Assembly (NCBI GenBank): GCA_002077045.2
Contig: KZ111142.1
Span: forward strand, 1,580,229 to 1,617,652
Direction: 5' to 3'
Length of the DNA: 37,424 nt
Origin: Rachicladosporium sp. CCFEE 5018
Lineage: Eukaryota > Ascomycota > Dothideomycetes > Cladosporiales > Cladosporiaceae
The position numbers and the translations under genes were made by a program. Under the pieces are notes generated by a model. That model saw only the letters and a list, made by a program, of their open reading frames with translations, was not told the origin of the DNA and did no database searches. Shown here in pieces: positions 8,932 to 19,120 of this stretch (position 1 is the stretch's first letter; each line of letters starts with the position of its first letter).

Positions 8932-10774
8932 ATGGCTACCGACGTGGCCCCTCAGGGCGTCAACGGCAACTATGGCTCTCACAACGGCTACCACTCCAAC
9001 GAACCCTACAACGGCACCACATACTCCGCCACCAGCCAGCCATTCACCCCTGCACCGCCTACTTCCTCCACCTCTGCTGCCTCCACAAGCCAATCACCTG
9101 AGATCGGAAAGGACGAGGTCGGATGGTTCTTTGTGGAGCAATACTACACCACACTCAGCCGCGAACCGGAGAAGCTTCACGTGAGTGCGCGGCGTATTCC
9201 TGATAGGGTCCTACCCACTTGTCAGAGCGAAACTGACCTCGATGTAGCTCTACTACAACAAGCGCTCCCAATACGTGTCAGGCAACGAGACTGACAAAGT
9301 ACCAGTCTGTGTGGGTCAGCGGGTACGTACAAATCTCGCAAATAAGGAGCGATAGTACGCGCTGACACGACCACAGGCAATTCATGAGCGGATAAAGGAG
9401 CTCGACTTCAAGAACTGCAAAGTCCGCATCACCAATGTCGATTCCCAGGCCTCGGACGTCAACATAGTGATCCAAGTCATCGGCGAGATCTCCAACAAGT
9501 CCCAACCCCATCGCAAATTCTCTCAGACCTTCATCCTCGCAACGCAGACTAACGGTTACTTCGTGCTGAATGACATCTTCCGATACCTTATCGAGGAGGA
9601 AGACGAGGAGGTCGCTGACGCTGCAGAGACCGCTGCGCTCGCCAATCCTGCTAGCGAGGACTCCGCCGTCGAGAACGGTGTCACCGACTCTTCTATCTCT
9701 AACGTAGATATCGAGCCGAGGGCAGCAGCGACGTCAAGTGAGCCAGACGCGGTAGAGAGCGACGCCAAGACCGTGGATGATGATGTGGAGGACACAGAGA
9801 CCAAGGCTGAGCCCGCCGTGGAGGAGTCGGCAGCACCCAAGGTCAACGGTACCAGCGAGAAGCACGCCGAGGAGGATGTGGCTACAGATGCTGCTGCTCC
9901 TGCGACCACAGCCGACGCGGAGGAGTCCACTACCGCAAACGCATCCGTCACCGAGACTGCCGCTCCCGAGAAGTCGGCAGCGCCAGAGCCTGCACGTGCT
10001 GCATCACCTCCACAGAAGGCACAAGCAGCGGCCGCTGCACCGGTCAAGCCTGCAGTGCCCAAGACATGGGCCAGTCTTGCTGCCTCTGCGAACCGCTCTG
10101 CACCAGCATCGACACCCGCAGCACAAAGTCAGCCACGCCCAACGCCTGCCGCTAAGCAGCCATCCACATCGACATCCGTCGCCGCTGCATCCCCTGCAAC
10201 AGCGGCGTCACCTGCGCCCGCCTCGAACGCAGCTACGTCAGCTCCCGCCGCACCAGCCGCTCAGCCCGACGACTCGATCGCTACCAAGTCGACCGATGAA
10301 TGGACGGCAGTTAGCTCGACCCACAACCGCCAGCAATCTCGCGCTCAGGTCAATGGCCACCAGCAGCAACAACATCGCGAGCCCGACAACACTCCAAACT
10401 CCCGCGGCTATATCAAGAATGTCACTGAGACCATCCAGCACGCTGATCTCGAAGCTGCCATGAGCAAGTTTGGCGAGTTCGTGCAGTTCGACATTTCGCG
10501 CCAGCGCAACTGCGCATTTGTGGACTACAAGACGCCCGAGGCTTATCAGGCTGCGGTCGCTGCTAACCCGCATGTTGTGAATGGTGAGAAGCTGTGGATG
10601 GAGCAGCGCAGGATCCGCGAGCCTGGCACTCCGGGTTACAACCCACGTGGCGCGTTCAACCACATGCGTGGTGGACGGGGCAGCTTCCGTGGTGGCGAGA
10701 GAGGTGGATTTGCGCCTCGAGGGCGCGGCGCACCGGGTGCGCCGAGAGGCAGGGGCGCGCCTCAGGCTGCTTGA
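8932..10774 (+). CDS. NTF2-domain/RRM/RGG RNA-binding protein (Nxt3/Bre5/G3BP type)
   Basis: Model: join(8932..9180,9248..9322,9377..10774), 573 residues. An NTF2-like domain covers roughly residues 58-185, with GWFFVEQYYTTLS near its start and FSQTFILATQTNGYFVLNDI and FRYLIEE near its end. A long Ala/Pro/Glu-rich disordered region follows and includes KTWASLAA, a short motif typical of fungal members. An RRM spans about 448-521 (GYIKNVTE as RNP2, RQRNCAFVDY as RNP1), and the tail is RGG-rich (GGRGSFRGG, APRGRG). This order is that of G3BP and its fungal relatives. The family acts in the cytoplasm in ribonucleoprotein and stress-granule biology, and in yeast as cofactor of the Ubp3 deubiquitinase. 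Introns of 67 and 54 bases, both phase 0, split the NTF2 domain. Start context CAACAATGGC is good. Confidence 0.92.
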
Positions 10775-11530
10775 AGCGCTGAACACATGTGTGACGGGAC
10801 GAACCTCTCGCATGGACTGCAGTAGGCAAGACCACTTTTAGCTGCCTTGTGGACTTGCTAAGCGGCCCGCGGCTCTGACTGCTCCTGCAGGCCGACGATG
10901 AACAACGGCACATGGCTGGAGGCCAAACCTACCAAGGAACTAAGGACTGAAGACTGTACAATAAGGCACGCCCGCGTGTCTCTCATGGGACTAGCAGAAG
11001 ATGTCCGATCGCAACACCTACGAGAACAGGGCGGCAAAAGCAAATGGACTTTCAAGCGTTCAGCGGAACCTTTCTGGTGCTGCATAGCGTTCGGCTTTGC
11101 TTATGGATGCGACGTACTGCACTTCATTTCAGTGTGTCACTTATTAGCTTAGGATGGATGCTACTTGAGACGGATTGATGCCGCAAAAGCTTTGGCTAGA
11201 TTGGCTTCGACAGTGTATAATTGTGCTTTGCTAAGCTTATCAACTGTTCACTGCGCGATTATTCCTCCTGCCTGTGCACTCGCGTCGCGCCTGCCATGCG
11301 GACATCGGTCGGCGTACCTTCCCTGTCAGCTGTGCCAAGCCTGAGCTATCTCAGGATCTCGACTTCACCTTAGCTACACTTTACGTTGTCTCAGCGTTCT
11401 CACATACCTTGCATACAATACTTGCGATCTAGACGACTACCGACATTTTGATGACCCGTGGCCTCGTCTACCACGCGAAGGCATTATTTGGTTCCAAGGC
11501 AAAGGATAGCAGCAAGCAAACACCGTAGCA
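10775..11530 (+). other. Intergenic
   Basis: This is the 3' flank of the NTF2/RRM gene and the upstream region of the HTH-repeat gene. I see no supportable coding or RNA feature. Confidence 0.55.
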
Positions 11531-12582
11531 ATGCCCAAAACCAAATCCGTGTCCGCTTTTCGATGGCCAGCCGACGTCCACCGCGCCGAGATAGAAGAAC
11601 GAACCCGCAACGGTGAGTCCTGCGCGCAGATTGCAGAAGCCATCACGTCCCAGTATGGCGTCAAATTGCACATGCAAACTATCTCGCGGAAACGCTGCGA
11701 GTGGGGCCTTCGGACTCGTGCTAAACGTGGCCCGAATCCGAATCCCTCGATCCGTAAACGTCCTATGTCTAAGCAGAAGCGAGATAAGTATGTTAAGCAA
11801 GCTGCGCTCGAGGCTGAGATCACCGCGAGGACTGAATGGGGTGAAAGCGCGCAGCAGATCACTTGATGAAGTCATCGTTATGGGCTTTGAGCTGAAGAGT
11901 GGTGTTGCTACTGTGCTGAGGCTACAGACTTTCTGGGGCCTCGTTCCTGCTGAGCACGCTGGGGCTGCGGAGGAGCAGTCGCGCGATTCGGTCGAGTACC
12001 GGAAGCTCAGGGCTAGTGAAAGTAAGGCGCGGAGTAAGTGGTGGGCGAAGGAAAGGGCTGCTGCTGCCGAGGCGGCGAAGGTGGCTGAGGGAAGAGTGCA
12101 TGGAGGGGGTGCGGCGGTGGTGCATTATCCGACTAACTTTTGGGCCTGGGGGACGGTTGGCGGCGAGTGGAGGGGCTGGGGATCCGATGGATTTGACAGG
12201 TGTGCGAGATGACGACCATGATCATGACGATGGTGAAGTGTATGTGTCGCCTTACGGACCGAGTGACGCTAGGGCCGCGACGGTTAGCCATGTTGGTACC
12301 TCGACCTCGATAGCACCGATACAGGAGTCCTTACCTGCATTCTCGTACACACGCGACATCATGTCCGCGAATCTCATGGTCGACCTTGCGATCAGCATGC
12401 TGAGCGCGGCCAACGACGTCAAAGATCTGATGATCGCTGGTGAGATCCGCCGACCCGCAACAAACTCGATCACTGGACTCCCGCCTAGTCACGAAGAAGT
12501 CATCTCAGCGAAGCGAAAGCTTAAGGAGGCGACGAGATGCGCTTGGGATCTGGCCAAGGACGGCGTACTTGGTGATATGTGA
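11531..12582 (+). CDS. Helix-turn-helix-like repeat protein gene, reading frame disrupted
   Basis: The first frame (11531-11866) encodes 111 residues starting MPKTKSVSAFRWPADVHRAE and stops at two adjacent TGA codons (11864-11869). A module AEIxxRTxxGESxxQI...WGL occurs first at about residues 20-61, resembling short fungal HTH (Myb/Clr5-like) DNA-binding repeats. A second copy starts in the same frame (AEITARTEWGESAQQIT) and continues after the stops in the +1 frame (DEVIVMGFEL...TFWGL). The +1 frame stays helix-rich to about 12095 (RSKWWAKERAAAAEAAK). A third frame then runs to 12582 (DPMDLTGVRDDDHDHDD...AWDLAKDGVLGDM). The second switch could be an intron, since a CCGACTAAC branch-like site lies at about 12129-12137. 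The first switch looks like a single-base insertion. A degraded gene or an assembly error is likelier than an intact one. Confidence 0.45.
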
Positions 12583-12827
12583 AGCGCCATACGACTTCGA
12601 GCTTGTGGACGCCTTCTTTCCAGAAAAGCCTTGCCGGGACTGGCTGCAGATCTAAATCAACATGTACATTGCTCACGACGGTTCTGTACTTCCCGCTACC
12701 GCTATGTCGCCAAGTCTGGGTATACTGCATGCAAACAATACCACTATCCGTCAGGTCTGCACCCATGGTGCTCTCTAGATCGGCCGTCAAATCGTCTCTC
12801 ATCGCTCTCTTCTCTTCGGCCTCGACT

Positions 12828-14312
12828 TTAGTTATCTTCCTCCCTCGTCCCATCTGGCCGCCATCTCCCGGGTATCAGGGGCCTAGACTTTGCTCGGAGC
12901 GCCTCCTCAGCCGCTGGTACCGATGGCAAATCTTTGTTAGGTGTATTCGACACCTTGAAGCTTGTCTCCTTGTGGATCTCCAGCTTCGCGGCCCTCCGCT
13001 CACTCCCGGACGCGGGCCTCGAAGACTTATTCGATGGACTGGCCCAGGTCCTGTGCTCTGCATCGCGTTCGCTGCTTGCTAGTCGGCCGGTGCGCGGACC
13101 GTCAGATGTTGGGCTCTCTGGCCCACGCTCAACAGAGTCGAGGTCGCGAAGGGGAATTTGGACAAGCTTATCCGAGCTTTCCGGTCGACGGAAGGGTTCG
13201 TCGATGGTGACGGAATCCAAATGCTGAGAGGACTTTCGCGAGTTGTTCATACGGACCGAGACTTTTCGCACGCGGTGAATGAATGGATTCCAGATTACGG
13301 ACTTGAGGGCTGGCGCGCAGGCGCACAGCTATGAGAAAGTCAGTAACGATCAGTATAAGCTCAAGCTAGCGGGACTTACCACTGCAAGATCGACCTCCAC
13401 TGCCGCAGCGATCCATAGCGGGTACGTGAACCATGTCTCATCGTATGTGGCGATCAGACTCTTGTAGATGAAGAATGTTCGCACTATGCCGGCGATGGTG
13501 ACGATGAATCCGAGGCAGAGTAGAAAGCAGACTCCAAGGCGTTGACGCAGCGGCATCTGCAGCCGCATAACAACCGGTATGGGCAAACAGGTACAGATCA
13601 GGTCTGCGACGCAGCTTAAGATTCCGGCAATGAGAGTCGTGTTGCCCTCGTTGCCGCAGTGGCCCTTGACTGTGGCCGGGAATAGCCAGTAGACTTCCAC
13701 GGGGCTGCGTCATGTGTAAGCTAAACGGCTATGACGGACAGGCTGGGTAAGTAAGGTCTTACTAGCAGTCAAATATCGCAAGCAGACTCATCGAGATCCA
13801 GAAGCCGATCACGAAGGCTAGACTAGCGTGTAGCGTCCATCGATACCACTTCATGTGGACGTCGCGGACGAGGCGGTAGTAGAGGCATAGTAGGCTCAGG
13901 CGTGTGAAGCCTGTGGCGAAGAGATACATCAGCTTGGCGACGAAAGCGATGATGTTGGCGTTCTGGATCCTAGCTCGATGTCAGCGTCCGATCTCACTCT
14001 TCGGAGCAGCGCAAGCACTCACATGCTGAACTCAACGTCCCAGACATGGCGGTTCCAGCCGTATTTGCGGTTCGCGAGCAGGACGATAGCGGTCATGCCC
14101 ACCGTGCAAGCCCAAGCCAGCAGGATCATGGTGTCATCGATGCCGTAGTATTTCTTGATGGCGGTGCGACCCCATACTCGCGCGAAGACTGCCAAGGTCA
14201 CAAGGATGATGAGAATAATGTTCGTTATGAGGAGTGCGCCGCCGCGAGTCTCTGGGTCCTTGTAGTTTGGTGTGGGCCAGCTGAGGACAACGTCAAGAGG
14301 GATCTCGCGCAT
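12828..14312 (-). CDS. PTH11-like seven-helix membrane protein (fungal rhodopsin domain)
   Basis: Model: complement(join(12828..13328,13380..13704,13763..13969,14023..14312)), 440 residues. The signatures are those of the fungal rhodopsin-like integral membrane family: KKYYGIDDTMILLAWACTVG in helix 2, KLMYLFATGFTRLSLLCLYYR in helix 3, FDCYPVEVYW across a splice junction, DLICTCLPIPVVMRLQMP with QRLGVCFLLCLGFIVTIAGI, and the closing IEV-type AVEVDLAVLCACAPALK. The last 140 residues are a polar, Ser/Arg-rich cytoplasmic tail ending REEDN. There is no N-terminal CFEM domain. Introns of 53, 58 and 51 bases have good donors (GTGAGT, GTAAGA, GTAAGT). The family includes candidate surface receptors such as Pth11; the ligand and role of this member are unknown. 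The 3' end lies 245 bases from the convergent HTH-repeat gene. Confidence 0.88.
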
Positions 14313-16139
14313 GATGCAACGTGTTGTTGGTCGATGAGTTGATGAAACTGTATTGCTAGCTTTTAGCCATCGTTGAGGTAGACGTTGAGAGAGACACCAG
14401 TGCCTGGGACGTAGGCGTTGTCGTCGCGAAACCCAGATCGGTCAACGCAGATATTTTGATCAGTCAATTCGATCGTCGAGACCGATGTCGTACAGTCTGC
14501 AGATGATATGTATGCTGGTCAATGATCCGGGTTCCCGGCAACATGCGGTGCGAGCGATCTGCAACATGGTATAGAGACACAGAGAAAGATATATTGGCAA
14601 AGAACGTTGACAGAACCTGCTTCTCCACTCACTATCACGAGCCAGCTCGTTTACGGATGCTTGCCGACAGACATGGAAGACCCAAAGGCCGTCGCACAGC
14701 CACTGAGAAGTCGACAGGGCGAGTATGCAAGGGCGATGCCCGAATGCATTGGTGGTTCCTTGAGCTGAGGTTACAGTTCACGCTTAGATGTGAGACAGCC
14801 GGAGAAGTGCCAGGCATTGGGCAACACGAGCGTTGTAATTCTGCCTTGCTTAGGACACCCTACAGCATTTTCTCCCATTGTCAGGATCACAAGTCTCATG
14901 GACATGTCGCCGTCCCAACAGCCGGGTAACTGTCGAAGTGCATGTGGCACCCGGGTCGATCAGAGCTCGCTTCGCAGATTGTTATGCGGAGTGCACGCAA
15001 AGATCCGGAAAGAGATGAATGGCAACTCGGTCGAGACAATGCCAGCGCGGTGTGGCTTGCATGTGCCATGCGAGTCGAGTTCGCAGTGCGTTGTGCGTTG
15101 TGGAGCAGTCTATAGAAAGTTTATTGCAATCCTCCGATTGGTCAACGAACAGTCGCGTCCCATCTCTGAGTCCAGAACCGATGTATGGGAGATGCAGTGG
15201 CAGAGCATCCAGATTGCATGGCTGCAGTGCGACCTGTCTTCCCGTTTTGCACGGTATGGACGTATGTAGGCTTGTCCTCAAAGACGTTCATCGCGGCAGC
15301 GTTCTAGCAAAAGATTCGACACAGCCATTGCGTGCGCAGCGTGCCTCGGAGCCAAATGGCAGGAGTGTGAGATAGTGTCGCTACAGGATCGTAAAAACAT
15401 GAAACAGAGCTCTCAAACTCAGATCAGTACATGTGTAGCGATGGCTTCGTGCCGTTCCTCTCGGCAGACGGCATCAACGGCGATCGTCTTCGATGAATTT
15501 TCAATGCTCCTATGCACAGTCATTCTCCTATCGTCGAAGAACAATGATTTTCGCCGTTGGCGTTACAAACCTTTCCGTGCAATGCCTGTCCGCCTGTCGA
15601 AGAGGGTTATGGCGGCAGGGTTCGACACCGTTCCGACCTCGGGATGCCGACTCATGGGCAGTGCTTCCTGCGGCCTGATCACATCCCTATGTAGGCCCCA
15701 CCGTCTCCAACCTCGAAAAAGACGAGCAATGCCTTGGGCAAATTTCCGCGGAGTGTTCTTCGACTGGAGTGCTGGAGCCTTCGTAGGCGACAGCTCCAAG
15801 TTTCACATGCACATGAGCGTGAGAAGAGGCTTAGCGACTCTACCTTATCCTGCAACTCCTCTTGATAGCAGCATCACTGGGTCCGTACAACCGCAGTGCT
15901 ACATACAGCAGCCTCCTCAATCTATGCGACCGATTGAGAGGCACTAGGAACACTTCCAGACGGATAAGAATGGCAGTCGCGCGTCATACCGTGAACGTGA
16001 TACCTTCTCTTTACCACTTCTCCGGCATGAGCTGGCCGAAGTCGACATAGGCTTGGATGATCATGGAGCGTTTGTACTGCTCCGATGTTTGTCACAGTCT
16101 GTAGGCACGTACTATACATATCATACATCTAGCCTCTTC
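14313..16139. other. 1.8 kb gene-poor stretch
   Basis: It lies upstream of the PTH11-like gene and downstream of the mitochondrial protein gene. Several open frames of 60-190 codons occur on both strands, but none has a protein-like composition, a convincing start or a recognisable motif. No tRNA-like fold or obvious repeat was found by eye. The part next to 14312 should hold the receptor promoter. Confidence 0.5.
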
Positions 16140-17144
16140 TCACGCTTTCTGCCTCGCAACCAGCGCCATAGCCGCGTAGTCATACAAACTCTTCTTGGCG
16201 TCCTTATCGACTGTGATGATTTTCATCAATGGCCGCCCATCCTCAAGAAGGAACCCCTTCACGAGATCAATCTTCCAATTTGCGTTTCCCACTCTCAGAT
16301 GCAACATGCCTTCTCTCGTGAACATCTTCGCTACAGCTCGCTGCACGCCCGCGAAATCGATCGTTGTCCGCACACCGTTGTTGCCGTAAGTCCACGCGCG
16401 AGCTTCAGACATCGGCCAGGAAGTCCAGGTCGCGCTGATGGCGTCGAGAGATTTGTTGATGGTGACATCCTCCGGCGAGGCGGTGAGTGTCTTCTCCCCT
16501 AGGACCCAATCGCCGATGAATGGCGCCATCCTCCGTGCCTTGTACTCTAGCAAAGGCTCGCCGTTCGGTCCGCGGATGATATCTATGCGCTGTACCAGCC
16601 TGAAAGGTGTTGCCACTATCACCGTAGCCATCGCTGAGATGGCCATACATGCCGCGCCGAAGATGGTGGTGACTATGGTCGAGGCGGAAGAGCTTACTAG
16701 GATAAAGTTGAGGACATTTCGCGCGTAGAGAAATAGGGTGCCACCGAAGAAGTAGGAGGACAAGATCAGTCCGGTTTGGACAGGCGCTTTGTAGAGACAT
16801 AGGCGCTCTTGGTGGCCGAGGAGGATATTGGCCTGGTGGATGAGGGGGTGACTTGAAGCTTGTGGAGGTGGGAGGAATGTGGGAGCCGGCGTTCGAGGTG
16901 GCGCCGGCGCGGGCTTACGAGGAGCGATAGGTAGCCGAGAACTTGGCGAAGGTCGTCTCGGGGTGGCTTTAGAGGAGGTAGTCGGCCGTGAGCTCTTCAA
17001 GGCTGGTTTCGGTGCTCCATCTCGGGGCGCTGGTGCAGTGGCTGCCGAGCTCACGGCGATTGATGTAGAGGCAAATGTCCTACATCTCGGAGCCGAACAT
17101 CTGAACAGCGCGGTGCTTGCGGTAGATGTCCTCGTTGTCCACAT
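16140..17144 (-). CDS. Predicted mitochondrial inner-membrane protein, two membrane helices
   Basis: A single exon of 334 residues from the ATG at 17144. The open frame starts 24 codons earlier, but the chosen Met begins a classical presequence (MWTTRTSTASTALFRCSAPR, rich in Ser/Thr/Arg and without acids). A Pro/Ser/Arg-rich linker runs to about residue 110. Two hydrophobic segments follow, about 123-143 (LILSSYFFGGTLFLYARN) and 154-180 (TIVTTIFGAACMAISAMATV), then a soluble domain of about 150 residues with RGPNGEPLLEY and GFLLEDGRPLMKI. A presequence, two close helices and a matrix-facing domain recall the TMEM70/TMEM186/TMEM223 family of respiratory-complex assembly factors. I cannot confirm that from sequence alone. 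It shares a 397-base divergent promoter with PDX1. Confidence 0.75.
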   Translation of the reverse strand: MWTTRTSTASTALFRCSAPRCRTFASTSIAVSSAATAPAPRDGAPKPALKSSRPTTSSKATPRRPSPSSRLPIAPRKPAPAPPRTPAPTFLPPPQASSHPLIHQANILLGHQERLCLYKAPVQTGLILSSYFFGGTLFLYARNVLNFILVSSSASTIVTTIFGAACMAISAMATVIVATPFRLVQRIDIIRGPNGEPLLEYKARRMAPFIGDWVLGEKTLTASPEDVTINKSLDAISATWTSWPMSEARAWTYGNNGVRTTIDFAGVQRAVAKMFTREGMLHLRVGNANWKIDLVKGFLLEDGRPLMKIITVDKDAKKSLYDYAAMALVARQKA

Positions 17145-17541
17145 CAGTGAGTTTCGATTTACCCCAGTAATGCCAGTGGATACACTTTTCGAGAGATCCC
17201 AAATGAACCAAATCATATGAGCAGTCCAGAGTTCAAAGCCTCAGTTTGGATATAATCGTGTTGACTCTTACCGAGATGCCAGCACCACGCTCTTGATCAA
17301 GATAGCCAGACTGCAGAGGTGACAGCGATGCTGAACGTCAATCTGCTCGTAACGATCTGGTGCTGCTATCGATCTCATGTATCGTGAAATATAAGTTCAC
17401 CAATGCTTGCATCGGAGCCGAGTGCACCCATTTCCCAATTCGGGCCGTGCAGATCTGAAGCTCAACCAACACCCGAACGCTAGTAAGACAACAATTCATA
17501 CTGATTCCCACGCTGTCGCAACGAACACCCTTACGCGCACC
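17145..17541. promoter_or_regulatory. Shared divergent promoter of two mitochondrial-protein genes
   Basis: Only 397 bases separate the start codons of the mitochondrial membrane protein (17144, -) and PDX1 (17542, +), so the two probably share regulatory sequence. A short upstream open frame of 26 codons on the plus strand (17403-17483) lies 58 bases before the PDX1 start and would matter only if the transcript begins before it. No specific binding site is claimed. Confidence 0.5.
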
Positions 17542-18933
17542 ATGGCCGGCGTCGCCAGAACAGCGCGGCTGTCCGCTCGCCTAGCACGCAGCTATGCCAA
17601 CAGCCAGCGACGAGGTAGGATTGTCATTCCATAGCTTCATTCGGGGAAGCTCTCCATGCTAACGACCGCCCCAGCGTTCCACCCCTCTCCCTGTGCACCC
17701 GCAGCCTCCGCTTTCACGATGCCCGCTCTATCCCCTACGATGACCGAGGGCAATATCTCCTCGTGGCGTGTCAAGGAAGGCGACACCTTCAGCGCAGGCG
17801 ATGTTCTGCTGGAGATCGAGACCGACAAGGCGACGATGGATGTTGAGGCACAGGACGACGGCGTAATGGTCAAGATCGTGCAGGGAGATGGGAGTAAGGG
17901 CGTGAAGGTGGGCGGACGGATAGCTGTCACGGCGGAGTCTGGGGATGATCCGGCGACGGTGGAGATACCGGCCGAGGAAGCACAGGCTGCTGCTCCGGCA
18001 AAGGCAAAGAATGAGGGCCAGGGAAAGAGTGGGACCGAGCAGGAGAGCCCAAGCCAGGCTGAGGCGCCGCCGAGCAGTAAGCCGACCGAAACGGAGGTTG
18101 CACCTGCACCTGCGAAGCAAGGTGCGGACAGCACGACACAAGGAGGGAAGACCGGGGCACAAAAGTACCCGTTGTACCCTGCAGTACAAGCCCTCCTGCT
18201 ACAGAATGGGCTTGCGAAGGAGGATGCGTCTAAGATACCAGCATCAGGACCTGGCGGCAGGTTACTCAAGGGCGATGTACTCGCGTACTTGGGGAAGGTG
18301 AAGAAGGACTACCCGGCATCGGCTGAGGCACGCATAACGAAACTGGGACATCTCGACTTGTCAAACATACAACTCGCGGCTCCTGCACAGACGGCGAAGG
18401 CTACGCCTGCAGCAGCACCGGCAGCTATTCCAGAGCTTGCGAGGGAAACGGAGGTCGCATTACCGATCAGCCTTTCAGCGGTGCTGGCCACGCAGAAGCG
18501 CGTGCAGGAGACGCTGGGCATCAGCCTACCTTTGTCAGTCTTCATCGCACGAGCATCGGAGCTGTCGAATGAGGATCTGCCCGTGTCGAAGTCGCGCAAG
18601 CCTACAGCGGAGGATCTTTTCAACTCCGTGCTTGGTCTTGACACCGTGCCTACATCGTCGCGGGGAAGCTTCATGCCGCAAGTCACACCTCTTGGCTCGG
18701 CTTCGAGAACAGCGCCACGGAGACCGCAGAGGAAGAGCGACATCCTCGATCTGTTGACGTCGAGGAAGTCCGCGCCTTCGCGAACGACACAGCGGGCACC
18801 AGCTCCAATGGCAACGGATGGGCCGAACATGTTCAGCGTTACCGCGCCAAGTGGTGAGGAGAAGCGAGCGATGAGGTACCTCGAGCGATTGAAGGTGGTG
18901 TTGGAAACAGAACCGGGCAGACTTGTCTTGTAA
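17542..18933 (+). CDS. PDX1: Pyruvate dehydrogenase complex protein X (E3-binding protein)
   Basis: Model: join(17542..17614,17675..18933), 443 residues. The start in context GCACCATGGCC opens an Arg-rich presequence (MAGVARTARLSARLARSYAN) for the mitochondrial matrix. A lipoyl domain covers about residues 38-113 (MPALSPTMTEGN; lipoyl lysine K76 in ETDKATM). A Pro/Ala/Lys/Glu linker follows, then a peripheral-subunit-binding domain at about 189-230 (YPAVQALL, IPASGPGGRLLKGDVLAYL). The rest lacks the E2 acyltransferase domain and its HxxxD motif, which separates protein X from true dihydrolipoamide acetyltransferase. Family role: anchors dihydrolipoamide dehydrogenase (E3) to the E2 core. Length fits fungal Pdx1 (just over 400). 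The 60-base intron has a GCTAACG branch site and splits the presequence from the lipoyl domain. Confidence 0.92.
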
Positions 18934-19120
18934 GAGATATTGGAGGTGTACATATAGGCTAGGTAATGCAATCCATGTACTACGCGATCGCGCAAAGGAA
19001 TCACGGTGGTCCGAGCGCGTAAAGCTGTTTCCAGTCGCGTCTCCCCACCACGCGACTCCAACCACCAAACCCAATGCTTGACCTCATTCTCATAGCTAAC
19101 ACACATACACCACCGCACCC
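18934..19120 (+). other. Short PDX1-PRI2 intergenic region
   Basis: 187 bases separate two co-oriented genes, so the PDX1 terminator and PRI2 promoter are packed together. No site is singled out. Confidence 0.5.

Noticed and set aside
12521..12853. 110-codon minus-strand open frame overlapping the end of the PTH11-like gene
   Set aside because: It looks mildly protein-like but overlaps two better genes and has no recognised family; it cannot be supported alone.
14522..15375. Overlapping open frames of 60-160 codons on both strands
   Set aside because: They overlap each other in several frames with no recognisable domains.
15375..15947. 190-codon open frame in the 1.8 kb gene-poor stretch
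   Set aside because: It starts with a non-ATG codon and has no coding pattern; it is expected by chance in GC-rich DNA.
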